A stretch of DNA of 64,000 bases from Niebla homalea (GCA_019925105.1 JAHGAU010000014.1:62001-126000); one strand, 5' to 3'. Shown: positions 25,988 to 37,998, counted from the stretch's first letter. Program-made: numbers and translations. Notes: a model not told the origin generated them from the sequence alone.

Positions 25988-26524
25988 ATGGCAGATTCAC
26001 GCCCCGACTCCATCGATCCAATTGACCTGACCAGGAGGCTCAAAGTCGTCGAAGCCCAACAAAAGGCGGAGAAGTCGGTGGCAGACTCGCTCAAGAAAAT
26101 GAATGAATCAAAAGCTTCCGCTCAAAAGGTCTCCCATCCACCAGCTGAGGAAGCCAAGATCCGAAGCCCAACAAAAGAAGCCAAGCCGAAGAACCAGCAG
26201 CCAGCACATCCGATGAAGACTCGCAACCGGCCTTCTCAACACAACACCAAACCGCCCACATCACATCCCAAGAACCTCAGGTCACCTCCCCTCAGTGAGA
26301 AGCGTCCCTATCATGCCTCCCACCGCTCCCGCTTCCTCAACCTTGACGATCGTGACGAGTCGCCGGATAGTCAAGTCATTGCCAGTGGTGACTGCAGCCC
26401 TGCATCTGAAGGGGTACGCCGCAAGGATCGCGTCGATGTGCATCATTGGCCTGGTTACATGGACGGAAGTGCAGAGCTCACGCCCGAGTCGAGGCGTATG
26501 CTAGAGGTGGAGCACGGGGTGTGA
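25988..26524 (+). CDS. Hypothetical Lys/Pro-rich protein
   Basis: An open frame of 178 residues. It begins MADSRPDSIDPIDLTRR, and an N-terminal helix (residues about 12-45, VVEAQQKAEKSVADSLKKMN) could form a coiled coil. A long basic, Pro/Ser-rich disordered middle is followed by a tail with DRVDVHHWPGYMDG. A pyrimidine-rich leader precedes the ATG. I do not recognise the family. The frame ends near a possible GTGAGT donor (26522), so a further exon is possible. Only the length, composition and leader support the call. Confidence 0.45.
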   Translation: MADSRPDSIDPIDLTRRLKVVEAQQKAEKSVADSLKKMNESKASAQKVSHPPAEEAKIRSPTKEAKPKNQQPAHPMKTRNRPSQHNTKPPTSHPKNLRSPPLSEKRPYHASHRSRFLNLDDRDESPDSQVIASGDCSPASEGVRRKDRVDVHHWPGYMDGSAELTPESRRMLEVEHGV

Positions 26525-29146
26525 GTCACGGTATGGCAGCATGGAGATTCGGTGGCAGTTCAGCATCAATATACCAGAGGCTCGTCGGCCAGTCATCTAT
26601 CGGTCCCAGACGATGGCACATCATACTGTGAGCAAGCTTGCACAAGAGTTGACTTTTACAAGATAGATTCGGAACATCATGTACAATAGAAGACCATCAA
26701 CACCATCAGCATCAATAGCAACATTCCAATCAATCCATCCGACCTTCTCGCAGGTCTTTGCTCTTCTGATCGCGCTCTCGAGCTTTCATGTCCTTCTGCC
26801 ATCAACACAATGGCAGCCGTGTCACCTACCAAAACGCTGGCTGACCAATCGCCAACATCTCTCAAATAAATGCAATTGGCCCTGCCCTTGCACCGCCACA
26901 ACATTTCACCCTCACTTCAAATCGAAGTGGCGACCCTCTTCCAGCTGCGGATACACCTCCAACAACCCCCACTCTCCGATAGCCCCCCCCCCCCTCTCCC
27001 CTCCTCAGCTCCATCCAATCATCCAACCCTACCCCACACCTCAACCCACCCATCCCAGAGCCACAACCCTCACCACCACCCATCCCAGCTGCACCCACTC
27101 GCTCTCCTCCTCCTCTTCCCCCGGACCAACCAACGCATCCATCCCGCTTCTTCCTCCCCCAAACCCCCACGCGCAAGACCTCACCATTCCAATCCACTCC
27201 AACCCCAACCCCAACCCCGCGACGGCATCTCTCAGCAGCGCAGCCCGGCCCCTAGCAAACATACCGCAACGTCCTGGACGATGCAACCATGCCCCGCCCG
27301 CCCCAATTCGCCCGTCTTTCCTCTCCCGCGCTCACTCATCACAACCTCGCCCTACCCCTCACAACCACCTTGCGTGTGCCACACCCACGCACTCGACTCG
27401 CATAAGAGGCGGGGGATACACCCATTTCACTTCGCTTACCTGATTCATGCACCCCTCCACGGAATCACGCGGGTATGCGGCATCCCATCGGTTTCGCGCG
27501 TAGTAGCGAGGGGGATGGGAGGCGGTGGGAGGGGATGGGATGGGATGGGAGGGGTAGTGGGTACCGCAACACCTCTTGCACGGGTTTGTCATCTCTGCGA
27601 CGACGACGACGATGGCGGCAGTGGATGTGGGCAGCGGGATGCTGCGGGGCGGGGGGGGTTGGATATTTGGAGAGAGAGGAAGAGAGAGAGAAGAAGTACG
27701 CCGCCGATGGATTGAAGGAGGGGTTGACAGTTCGGGAATTGTGGACGCCCGATGAATGAACGGGGATGATGGATTGATTTCCCGAGCGTGGGGGAGTGGG
27801 GATGGTATGGCAGGGAGGGAGGGATGAAGGGGACACCTCGCTGAAAAAAATGGGTTCGAGGGATTAGGATGATGGAATCAATGAGAGGGATGCGATAATG
27901 GCCGAGATTGAGACGGCAAGAGGGGAATACCGGGTTGGTGGATTGATTTGGATGGGAGAAGTCTTGAGCAGCAGCACTTTGAGGAGAGGTGAAAGGAAAT
28001 ATGGATGGATCGGAAGGAAGGGGGAGGAGGGCAGACAGGTATCTGATCCCGCTTTCCGCAGCTCAGTAGGAGGGTATCAGAATACACACGAGAGAGAGAG
28101 AGAGAGAGAGGGGATGAATCTGGCATAGGTTGGCCGTGAAGGATCCGAGCAGTTGGAGGCGAGTAGGGATATGACAAGAAGTATAATGGTTGAGAGGATG
28201 CAGAGAACAGACTTGATCGTACTTACAATTGGCGAACAAGCTATGGCGGACTGGGGTGAGAGGGATCGACTCGCGGTAGGAGTTCCTCTCAGATGCCGGT
28301 GAGTCTCGAAGCCTGGATGATGGAAACCGGGGCCGTGGTAAAGCCCACGAATTGTAAATCGTGATAGTGTGGCAGTGGTTTCTGATGGTGGCAGCAGGTG
28401 GTGAAGTATGGCTCTGCGGATAGATGGAAGTGCAGCAATGCCAGTGCATCTTTGATATGTCCTCGGAAGGGGGCGGAGGAAAGATGCCATAGGTTGGGGC
28501 TATGGTTTCCTCCCAAAATCTACACATTCCCCATGGCGTGTAATACGATCACACTTGATCAACAGGATCTTGGCTCTGATGATTCGCTGATTTTTACATC
28601 AAAAAGACTTTGAGCAACCAAACTGGCCACGAGAGACTTCTTTGTATGGGAGGAATGCACATGAGAAGAGTGGTTGGAAAGCTCATGATTATCACACTGA
28701 CGAGTATGAACGTGCGCGGTTGGAGAGCTAGCGATATACCCAATCATGTGGCGAAGGAGATACGGGGATGCTGGCCATGATCCTGGGTCTGTCCGCGCGG
28801 AAAGGTATGAGCATCAGCGGAGACGATTTGCGTCTGGCTGTGGCGAGAAGGGGAGGGATCTTGCGAGTAAGTGAGGCATAAAACATAGTATCGCCTGTCT
28901 AGTGAATTAATTGCGTGGAACACAAGCTTATCCTCGACCGTTGATGTCTCAAGGCTGATATCGATTTCTCCTTGCATTGTCGGCCGCCTTCCCCTGCTTT
29001 GCCAGCGTAATAGCCCGCGGTATAGGAGACACTTTTTTGACATCATTAGCCACATTCCACGGCAGCGTGTCTATAGCTAGCGATATCATATACTATGGAT
29101 CGTCTGAACTTCTTCACAACTAGTGGTATCCACCCTGTCGGTCATA
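26525..29146. other. Low-complexity region; one weak gene candidate
   Basis: About 2.6 kb with strong strand asymmetry: C-rich on plus at 26900-27400 and G-rich on plus at 27480-28110, with short GGGAT repeats near 27535 and a (GA)n microsatellite near 28090-28110. Long open frames occur on both strands but are Pro/His or Gly-rich artefacts. One minus frame starting at 28490 (MASFLRPLPRTYQRC) resembles a mitochondrial presequence and runs to a GTAAGT donor near 28224. It could be a first exon, but no partner exon was found. Confidence 0.35.
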
Positions 29147-30562
29147 TCATGTGCCGTTTACCGGACCAGTCCGGCGCCTTGCGAGGGTCGAGGGACTTGT
29201 GGGCTCAACACCCTCCATCCCAATTCTTTGCTCTGTGTCGACACGCCGTGGCGGACTAATCAGGCTTTTACTCTGGTGCTGCCTCCACAGGTTGGTTCCA
29301 AATTTCCCGGACTCATCATTGTCTTCGAGAACATCTGAAAGCGACGATGTTGATTCCGTCGGCTCTCTACGAACCTTGTCTGTACGTTCGATTCAGCTTT
29401 CCACAAGTGATGCAAGGCCCTTCAAATAGACACTTACCATCCCAGACTTCCCGCACAACAAACATCGTCGATATAAGCAAGAAGATAGGTACCAGCTGTC
29501 CGAAACCCAATTCGTTTTCACCAGCCGGTGAAGGCCATCGATCCTCGAGTACACTTTGGAGACCCCACGCAAACCAAGCCGCATTGAAGAGCCAATTTAT
29601 GACGATGCAGTCGTCATAGAGGACCAACAGGCGATGCAAGAGCCAGGATGTTGCCCATAGAAATTTTTCAAGGTAATTGAGAGCACGGTTTTTGGAGAAG
29701 TCATTCGTCATCTGGCGCTCAAGGAACCCCTTGGGTCTGATGTATAGCCAATTCTCATAGGAGTCGCTGAGAGATTCAAAAAGCGAGATCAGGGCTTTAG
29801 GATAGGAGGTAAGAAGGAAGAAAAGGTTCACTCCCATCCAGCGAGCCGGATTACCGTAAACGTTACCGATCAAGTCGTCAAACAAGCATTTCGCATGCGA
29901 CGAGTAGCTATCGTACCAAGCTCCATTGGCCTGAAGTATCTGGAATACCACCATGAAGACGAAGACCAAAAATATCAACACAATCCTCCAGTTTCGCTGA
30001 ACATGATGATCCGGTGAGCGAAAATGATATCGAAGGACGTTTAATGTGATGAGATGGGTATTGGATGCAAACCAGCCCAGGTCGGACACGATAGTGAAGT
30101 GATATGCAGAAATACTGCAGACCCTAACAATGCCAGCAAGGAGCATGGCAAGGCCCACGAGAATTTGTTGATCACTGAGGTTAAGGATGACTGCTTTGAG
30201 GACATCTTTCAACTCGCGTTTTCTATCGGTCAGCCGCTCCTTGAAAACGGCCTTGAGAAGGGTCTCAAAGAGATTTCCAAGCTTGACGTCTATCCAATAT
30301 CCTTCATTCACATCGTGCAATGTGACTACTGTGTGGGCAAGCGATAAGCAGAGCGCGATGAAGGAGGTCGCCACGAAAGCGCTTAGGACCTGCTAGCCAG
30401 TGCTTAATGAGGATTCGACTTACTCAGGACGCGCAAACCATCAAAGGATTCCACGGAACTTACTCCGATGCCTGCAATGTCCGGATCGGCTTCGAAAACC
30501 CATGGATCTTCGCCTAAATTATAAAGCGTGCAGTTTGGGGCCGCGGAACCGCAGATGCCCAT
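29147..30562 (-). CDS. Multi-pass membrane protein of unknown function
   Basis: Three exons: 30562-30464, 30389-29438, 29334-29147, giving 412 residues with continuous frame. It begins MGICGSAAPNCTLYNLGED, an N-terminus typical of a family of uncharacterised fungal membrane proteins. The next recognisable block is LSDQQILVGLAMLLAGI and YHFTIVSDLGWFASNTHLITL. About six hydrophobic segments follow (including IVLIFLVFVFMVVFQIL and FLLISTMFVV). The C-terminal 60 residues are soluble. The family has no assigned biochemical role. Introns have GTAAGT donors and CAG acceptors. It probably sits in the plasma membrane or an endomembrane. Confidence 0.8.
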
Positions 30563-31052
30563 GTTGTAGATTTCGAGTGATGGGGGATTTTTAAGAGTCG
30601 AGTAGTGAGCAATAGAGATTGCTAAAGGTCAACGAAGACCAGGAAAGCAAATGTAACGTTCGTCTACTACGAAAGAGGTGGAAAGACAAGGTAGAAAAGT
30701 TGGACGGCGAAGAAGCTGTCTTCTGCATGAATAGCCTGGAACTGGTATCATAATCGTGCTGCCTCAGAAGCTGCCAGTCTGGGCAAGATCGCCCAAAGTA
30801 GGCGAGCCTAATGCAATGGCATTGTGGTAGCTCCATTCTGGTTCATTATCCAGATCTACCCCCCTCAAAAACTTCCTGGGGGCTCCACGCCTACAATGTG
30901 GTCAAAATGGCATTCTGAGAAGACCAATCAGAGCAACAGACTGGAATGAACAAGGGTGTGGTGGGTGGACGACTTCGGATTTTAGTGGGTTGTCCCCCTC
31001 CCGACAAGCTCCTTTGCTGCTCGTCGTCTTCGCAATTACCTCATAGCAGTCA
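30563..31052. promoter_or_regulatory. Upstream region of the membrane protein gene
   Basis: About 490 bases, no gene seen. It holds the promoter of the minus-strand membrane protein and the 3' region of the microprotein gene. Confidence 0.3.
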
Positions 31053-31331
31053 TTACTTAGCGACTAGGGGTGCCACGGTTAGTAGGTATTCGCGATGCAT
31101 TCATCGGACGGCTGCTTGGAAAAGCCGTCTATTTGAGCAATTACACGACAGAGTCGTGATGCCTCACCTACCTTCTTCTGCTTTCCTCATGATCTTCTTC
31201 TCCTCCATTTGACTCAGGATGGTGATGAATCTCTTATCGACTTCGCTGGCATTCTGCTTCTGTTCGAAGAAGAGCCGCAGCACACGCAATGACTTCAACG
31301 CTTCTCGTGTGGTAACCTGAGGCTTGTCCAT
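31053..31331 (-). CDS. Candidate 56-residue microprotein
   Basis: Two exons: 31331-31172 and 31063-31053, with a 108-base intron that has a GTAGGT donor, a textbook TACTAAC branch site and a CTAG acceptor. The product starts MDKPQVTTREALKSLRVLRL and continues as a charged amphipathic helix (FFEQKQNASEVDKRF) ending KAEEVAK, with no signal or membrane segment. The helix ALKSLRVLRLFFEQ loosely recalls a C-terminal segment of fungal pogo-type DDE transposases, so it might be a domesticated or leftover fragment; that is weak. Exon 1 composition and the ideal branch site argue for a real spliced gene. Intron retention would stop after GR. Confidence 0.5.
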
Positions 31332-31725
31332 ATCTCAATATCGTAATCGCCCGTCAGAAGACAAATCATTTTACCATGCTTGCTTTGACTGTTTCTGTGA
31401 ACACTCATCTATGTCCAGATCAAGCTGCCTTAGATACTAGATTTCTCGGAATTTGAAGATGAGAGAGAAAGGCCGTGCCAAGCTCCCAAAGACGCCGCTT
31501 GCCAAAGGATTAGGATTTCTCCGATAGACCAATCAAAACGACGCATTAAAAGACGAGGCTGTGTTCTGTCACTAGAGTAACTCGACCAACTCCTTCCCAC
31601 GCGAAACTCACTCCATGCACCTGCAGCGTCAGCACTTGAGCCGCTCTTATTGCCCTGCCCAATCGCGACTTCCCCATGTCGAGAGCTAATAACAAGCACC
31701 CATAAAAAGATCCCTCCTCAAGGCC
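31332..31725. promoter_or_regulatory. Divergent intergenic promoter region
   Basis: About 390 bases between the microprotein gene and the coiled-coil gene. No specific site was recognised. Confidence 0.3.
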
Positions 31726-32766
31726 ATGGCGGCCAACAACCTCTTCCCCTCCTTCCTCGACACCTCCAACTCCTCCCCATCCGCCAATAGCAACAATACT
31801 AATAATGGCCACCTCCGCCTCTCTCCTTCCTCCTTGAACAGTCCCCAGCAAAATCCGAGCAATGGTAATGGGGTTCCTAATGGGGTGAATGGTCTGCCTC
31901 TCAATGCTGGACAGCAAATGGATGTCAACTTTCTCTACCAGAAGGTGTTGGAGCTGAGTGAGGTACTGCGAGAGAATCGGGAGAGGACGCAGGGGATCGT
32001 CAATGGTGCTGAAGAGCTTGCCGTACGTGTTCCCTTCCTTATACCTTCATAGATGTTGTCTGCCCCGTTCCTCATCCCCTCCCCCCACCAATCCCTCCCC
32101 CTCTCATCTTTGCGCCAATCAACATCACCCTTCTCTGCCCATGGCGATGCTGAAGACCCCAATCATAAGCGCCCTTCATTGACTCGAGCATTTTCTAATA
32201 TACCTCAGACCCGTGCAGCAGCCAATGGCGCCGCCCCCTCCCTCCGCGACGCTAATGCCGAAGTCTCCTCCGCTCGCATCGCCGACCTCGAGCGCCGGCT
32301 CCTCATCTCCGAATCCAAAGTGTCAACCCTCCAATCCGAACAAAAAGAGAACACCGACCTGATCGGCGCCTGGGAATCCGAGGTTGGCAAGTTGGTGGAG
32401 AAAGTCCGGGAGCACACCTTCGACAACAAGCAGGAGCTGCTGGCGCAAGCCAAGCGGTATAATGAGTTGCTACAAGAGGAGAAGGATCAGCATCTGCAGG
32501 CACGGTTGGAGAAGGAAGAGTGGCATTCGCGGTTCATGCGCTGCGTGGCTATGATGCGGGAAGCGTTTCGGTTGAGGTGCGAAGAGGAGGAGGGGCCCGT
32601 GAGGGTGGTGAGTGGATTGCAGAATGAGGTGAGAGCGTTGAGGAGTGCGATGGGGATGGAGAGGGAGAGGGAGGAGGATGAGTATGGATGGGAGATCTTG
32701 AGGGATGTGGATGGAATTGGTGCAGGCGGGGAGGCGGAGCTGGGGGGAGGTGGTGGGGAGGTTTGA
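31726..32766 (+). CDS. Coiled-coil protein of unknown function
   Basis: Two exons: 31726-32022 and 32209-32766, with a 186-base intron (GTACGT donor, CTCAG acceptor), giving 284 residues. The N-terminal 60 residues are Asn/Ser-rich and disordered. A helix (NFLYQKVLELSEVLRENRE) follows. The second exon is an almost unbroken coiled coil (IADLERRLLISESKVSTLQ, then WESEVGKLVEKVREH) to about residue 260, ending in an acidic Gly-rich tail. Such layouts are common in cytoskeletal or spindle-pole scaffold proteins, but I cannot name a family. The start has a good context after a leader without other ATGs nearby. Confidence 0.65.
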
Positions 32767-33042
32767 AGAAGACTTACGCATTGGTGAAGGATGACAGAAT
32801 GGTGGTGATGCTTAGCGCGGCGTTTTGCATGATACCCTTGAAAATGTATAGACGATGGATATTGCCAGTATGGCCTGTTCAGTTGCATACTCGATAGCTT
32901 TGAGGGACCCCAGGAGGGCATGCACATTGTTTTCCTTCTCTTCAGGACCCTCTCTCAGTGCCTAGCGGATGGCTTCTAGGGTTTCCAGTGATATGTACAT
33001 GCTCCTCCATAATCAGTCTTTTCCCACACCTCGATAGTTCAC

Positions 33043-33504
33043 TCAGTTACTCCTCGCCCCACCCTTGGCCGCCCGTATCTCATCCATCTTCTTCACCCGC
33101 TTCTGAAACTCCTCGTACTGGCACTTTTCATACGAATGTCTCTCGGTCTGCGCGTACACATCAGCAGCTGACCTCGAATCTCCCATGCCTATTCCCCCTC
33201 AAGAGACGCCGAATGTGTCAGAGGGTGTCATACTTCACACTTCCAGGGCAAATAATACTCCTCATACCGGCACCGATTCAACGGTATAAGCAGATGGGCG
33301 CAGCTGTCACGGTAGGCGAGGGGGAGTTTAGCGGCGGACATTTCTTCGCGCGTAGCTCTCCCTTTGACAGGAGCCGGTCAGATCACTCCTGATCGATAAT
33401 ACGTGAAAGGAAAGGAGGATTGGGAGCCCCTTACGGACTGGCTTTGAATCGCCCGCGCCGACCGCATCCTGCACCTTTTCCACGGCGGATTCGACGACGG
33501 TCAT
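33043..33504 (-). CDS. NDUFB7: NADH:ubiquinone oxidoreductase subunit NDUFB7 (B18)
   Basis: Three small exons: 33504-33435, 33361-33234, 33147-33043, giving 100 residues; splice phases 1 and 0 keep the frame. The core reads ATREEM, LPLAYRDSCAHLLIPLNRC, YYLPWKCE, then ERHSYEKCQYEEFQKRVKKM and a C-terminal GGARSN. Two CX9C motifs (C-AHLLIPLNR-C and C-ETERHSYEK-C) form the twin disulphides imported through Mia40. It is an accessory subunit of mitochondrial complex I on the intermembrane-space side. The first exon adds an extra about 23 residues (MTVVESAVEKVQDAVGAG), which I place as the start because it is the nearest ATG with a matching donor. A shorter form starting at the ATG inside ATREEM is possible. 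Confidence 0.9.
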
Positions 33505-33997
33505 GCTAGCGAAAGATGAGGTCGAGGAGACGAAGAATGGTGTATCTTCAGCTCTCGAATGGTCACGCCGACAATCCTCAATTGGTGTGACTCGGAGCTC
33601 TGTTGCAGCAATAATGAGTGTTCGCGGGATTGACACTGAGTCCCTCATTCACCCCTAGCGCCAACCGAATGACTCGCCGTTCTGCCGGGACTGGAGACGC
33701 CAGCCACTGAGCCACTTTACGCGTGAGTTCTCGGCAGGCGCGTTCCACCGAGTCTCTTTTATCATACCCGTAATTTATTATTTATTGAAATGCATTCCGT
33801 GGATTAGAATTAGAACTACCGTCTCGCGACGCAAGAAGTGGATCCCATTCATTTCGAAGCTTGCTATCTCAATTGTTGAGATGTCTACGTAGACACCAGC
33901 TCCCAATTCGAGCAGCTGCAACACGCGCCGCAATCGCATCGACCTGAAGATAATCCACTGCCATCACACCAAAAGCCTGAAGAATATTCCCCACCAT
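33505..33997. promoter_or_regulatory. Divergent promoter with an MCB-like site
   Basis: The gap between NDUFB7 (minus) and the APSES factor (plus). It contains ACGCGT at 33719-33724, identical to the MluI cell-cycle box bound by MBF in yeasts. It lies 274 bases upstream of a gene encoding an MBF-type factor. Confidence 0.4.
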
Positions 33998-36196
33998 ATG
34001 GCGGGTCACGGCAATGACATCTACTCGGCCACATACAGCGGCGTAAGCGTGGACTTCTCCCACAGTGCAGGTCCTCATGTAACCTTTCCGGCTTACTCTG
34101 TTTCAGGTCCCCGTTTACGAGTTCAATGTTGGACAACACCATGTCATGCGTCGACGCTACGACAACTACGTCAATGCCACACATATCCTCAAAGTAGCAG
34201 ATTACGACAAGCCTGCTCGAACGCGAATACTAGAGCGCGAGGTGCAAAAAGGAACGCATGAGAAGATTCAGGGCGGCTACGGGAAATACCAAGGTTCCTA
34301 TCCTATTGCACAAGTGGAGGACGGCATGGTAACGGGCATAAAGGTACATGGGTACCGATAGAAGACGCACGACAGCTTGCAGCCCGGAGCAAGGTCTATG
34401 ACAGATTACAGCCCCTCTTCGACTTTATCCCCACCAACGTCAGCCCACCTCCTGCCCCGAAGCATGCCACCAACGTCAGTAAACCCAAGGTCCCCAAGGG
34501 GCAAGGGACTAAGAAGGGCCCAAGTAGGTACCCCTTATACCACAACTCAGCGACGCTCATCTGCTGACCAGCAGAACCGAAAGAAGCCCCCAGGTATAAC
34601 CCAATGATGAGCGACGACATCGACATGGGCTCCCAGATCCTCGATGAAGATTCTCAAGATGCAGAGACTATCGATACTGCCTCGTACTTGGACGGAGATG
34701 ATGGGTACGGGAGCCAATACGTGCCTGGCTCACGCAAACGGAAGCGGGCCATTCAAGATCAGACCGACTACGCCCACATGGCTTTTGCCGATTCTCTCCT
34801 CGACTACTTCATACTTTCTTCTCCTGAGGGACCAGCCATGGGCATGGCGACACCTCCAGCCTTACCCCCCAATTACCAAGTCGACAGATCAATCGACACG
34901 AACGGGCATACTGCTCTACATTGGGCCGTGTCAATGGGTGATCTTGATATTACACAGATGCTCGTCAACAGAAACGCCAATGTTGGTGTCAGGAATCATC
35001 GCGGAGAGACATCACTCATTCGCGCCGTGGTCTTCACCAATAACTATGAGAAACGGACATTGGGTGACCTGATGCAATTCCTCAAAAGTACATTGCCCAT
35101 CCCAGATTATTACGGAGCCAATGTGTTGCATCACATAGTCATGACCACTGGGTGCCAATCCAAACGAAAATGTGCGCTCTATTATCTCGAAGTCATCCTC
35201 GACAGCTTTTCCGCTCTCTGCTCGTCAGGAGCATACCCTTCCCATCAATTCAACTTCAATTCCTTCATCAACCAACAAGATCGAGTAGGGGACACCGCCC
35301 TCCACATCGCCGCCCGCCACGACGCCAAAAAATGCATTCGCCTGCTCCAAGAATTCGGCGCTCAGGGCGACATCCCCAATAAAAAGGGCCAAACAGCCGA
35401 CCAGACACTATCCTCCAATCGAGCCCTCCGTAACAACATCATCTCTTCTTCCCCACCCCGCGCCGATGTCGACCATCAACAGATCAATGGTATCGACAGC
35501 CACATCAACAATAGCTCCCACCCGTCCGCCCCCACCACCAAAATTTACCGCTCCGAATCTGCCCTCTCATTCTCCCACCAGTTCGACACCCTCGCCCACG
35601 AGAAATCTCTACAGCTCTCGTTGGCCCTCGACCGGGTCTCCAAGGAAAAGGATGAAGCCCTTCAAGAGGCTCAAGACGCCGTCGACCGCACCGATCGGGA
35701 ACTCCAGTCGACCCACCAAGCCACTCTCGATCTTTTAGCCAAGGACACTGCTTCCCTGAACGGCGATAGCGAGGAAGCCGAGCTAGCACAGCTACGCCAG
35801 GAATTCGCCACAGAGACGGCGACCGGTGAAGCCTTCTCGGAGAAATACCAGCACGGCGATCTACACTCCGCGATCCGGAGGGCGGAGACGGCACTCCCGC
35901 ATTCGGCCCACAATGCGCCAACGTACCATTTCAATAATGATGTGGCGGAGGAGCAAGCGCTACGCCAACACCTCCGCGCGGCGTACGATCTGCATCATGA
36001 ACAGCTGAAACGCCGTAGATTGACGCAGGAGGTGGTGGCTGCGCAGGCGAACGCGGGAATGAGTGCCACAGGAGAGCGATTGAAAGGGTTGGTGGGGAAG
36101 GTGATGGGGGTGGCCGTGGGTGAGGTGCCAGGTCTGGCGGGGGAGTTGTTGGAGGAGCTTGTGGGGGCTGGGGGAAATGGATGGCGTAAGTGGTGA
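33998..36196 (+). CDS. mbp1: APSES/ankyrin transcription factor, MBF subunit (Mbp1/Res type)
   Basis: Four exons: 33998-34042, 34107-34293, 34344-34523, 34572-36196 (the last may start at 34575), giving 678 residues. The APSES (KilA-N) DNA-binding domain is complete: IYSATYSGVPVYEFNV, VMRRRYDNYVNATHILKVAD, KPARTRILEREVQKG, EKIQGGYGKYQG and TWVPIEDARQLA. Ankyrin repeats follow (NGHTALHWAVSMGDLDITQM, DRVGDTALHIAARHDAKK), then a coiled coil (residues about 480-600) for dimerisation with Swi6-like partners. The DNA-binding domain excludes Swi6 itself. It drives G1/S genes from ACGCGT sites. A basic SRKRKR stretch near residue 180 is a likely nuclear signal. Exon 2's donor (GTTCCT) is weak, but only this choice restores the conserved GTW. 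Confidence 0.95.
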
Positions 36197-37998
36197 TGGA
36201 GTAGGAGGAGAAATGGATGGCGTTGAGATGGGTGGGGAGGGTGCTGTGGCCGTGATGTGATGGGGATGTCCTTGACAGATGGGTGAGTGTGGTGTGTGGA
36301 GAGGTGAGGATTGTGTAGGTGACCGTCCTGACAATCATGACTTTTTCAAATTCCAATTCTTCTACGCTTCAGTGGGACAGTGATGTTTGCACGTATAACT
36401 GCAACTTCTTCACATGATCCACCCGCCCCCTTTCTACCCGAGTATACCACCAACCACTTCCATGCGATACCAACTTCCCCCCAGCAAACCGCCCGCACCC
36501 CTCCTCCCTAACCTTCTCCCGAGAGGAGTAGAACTCCCCCCCCCACAATCATCTCCGCTACTCCATCCATCCATCCATCCATCCATCCATCTCCCAGCAC
36601 CGCCAGCTTGCTCCCTTCCGGATCCGCCTCCCCCGGGCGGGCGGTTTTCTCGTCCACGTAGATAGATGCATATGTGGGGGGAGTTGAGGTTGTTGGACCG
36701 CGTTGATTGTGGGGGAAGGGGGTTGGGGAGATGTCTGTGGTGGGGAGATTTGTCGGTCGTTTCAAGGTCGAGCGTGTGAATGCATCCATCCATGCATCCA
36801 TCTCCCAGCACCGCCATCCCGCTCCCTTCCGGATCCGCTTCCCCCCGGGCGGGCGGTGTCCGTCCACGTTGATAGATGCATATGTGGGGGAGTTGAGATT
36901 GTTGGACCGCGGGGATTGGGTCGTGTGTGTGTGTGTGTGTGTGGGCGTGTTTGTGTATGTCTGGGGTGGGGAGATGTGGGGAGATGTTATGTTGTGTCTA
37001 TGGTGTGGGGCCGGTCGGTGTGTCTGTCGGTGGTTTCAAGGTCGAGCGTGTGGATCCATGCGTGCATCCATCCTCTGTCGTGGTAGGGGAGGGGTTGGGG
37101 AGGGGCGATGTGTGGTGTTGGTGAACTGTGGCGGGGGAGAGGGAGGAGGGTGGAAGGATGGGGATGGGGCGAGACGGGGTGGGGTAAGAAGGAGAGGCGT
37201 TGGGCGTTGATGGGGGCAAAGAATGCAGGAGGGAATGAGAGGGTGGTCGAGGCGGGATGGGGAGGGGGAGGGGGAGGGGGAGTGGTATGGAGGAAGAGGT
37301 GTTGGGGGAGGGGGAGGATAGGGATGGGGGAAGGGGGTGGGGGCGTCATATGGAGGAAGAGTGGTGGGGAAGGGGGAGATGGAGGAAGAGGGGTGGGGGA
37401 AGGGGGGAATGGAGGGGAAAAGGAGAGGGAAAGGGCGGGGGAAGGAGGGGAGGCGTTGATGGGGGCAAAGAATGCAGGAGGGAATGAGAGGGTGATTGAG
37501 GCGGGAGGGTTTGGGGGAGGGGGAGTGGTATGGAGGAAGAGGGAGTGGGGGAGGGGGTGAGGATAGGGATGGAAGGAGGGCGAGGGAGAGAAGGAGATGG
37601 AAGAGGTTTAGTGAGATGATGGTTTTCCAAGAGGTAGTGGAGTGAGGTTTTGCTGGAGGGGAGAACAAGGGGATGTAGAGGAAAGGGGGAATCAGGAGGC
37701 TTCGTAGGACAAGAAGGACTCGGGCTCAGGGGTGGAGGATTCTGGGGTTGGGAGATGAGATATTGGAGGAGGATTGGGAGGTCTCGGGTGGTGGATCTGT
37801 GGATCTGGGAGGTTATGCTTTGCTGCGTGGAATTGGACGGGGAAGCTGGGCGTTGAGATCAACTCCCAAGTATGGTTGTGTTCGATCTCTTACCAAGACA
37901 TGTCATTCATGACTTCTTCTCGCGGAAGCTGCTTTTCCCTTCCCTTCCCATTCACTCACTCGTAGATCGAAATTTATAAAGGAGAGCAGGACCTGCCC
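36197..37998. repeat. G-rich low-complexity region with imperfect duplications
   Basis: Plus strand is strongly G-rich from about 36660. A (CATC)n microsatellite lies at 36562-36592 and a (GT)n run at about 36923-36942. Two imperfect duplications are visible: a 36596-36780 segment (CTTCCGGATCCGC, GATAGATGCATATGTGGGG, TTTCAAGGTCGAGCGTG) recurs at 36806-37060; and a segment near 37196-37300 (GCAAAGAATGCAGGAGGGAA) recurs at about 37450-37545. Long minus-strand Pro/Ser/Leu frames here, such as 37036-37668, mirror the repeats and are not called as genes. Confidence 0.7.

Noticed and set aside
26679..27715. Overlapping 254- and 281-codon plus frames
   Set aside because: Both are Pro/His/Ser-rich translations of a C-rich tract in alternative frames.
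33043..33504. No gene between the coiled-coil gene and the APSES gene
   Set aside because: Small exons hid a complete NDUFB7 with twin CX9C motifs.
33660..33735. Possible tRNA (GTGGCTCAGTGG-like D arm on minus)
   Set aside because: No T-arm GTTCRANYC or matching acceptor stem could be found.
37036..37668. 210-codon Pro/Ser/Leu minus frame
   Set aside because: It reads through the G-rich duplicated blocks and mirrors their repeat structure.
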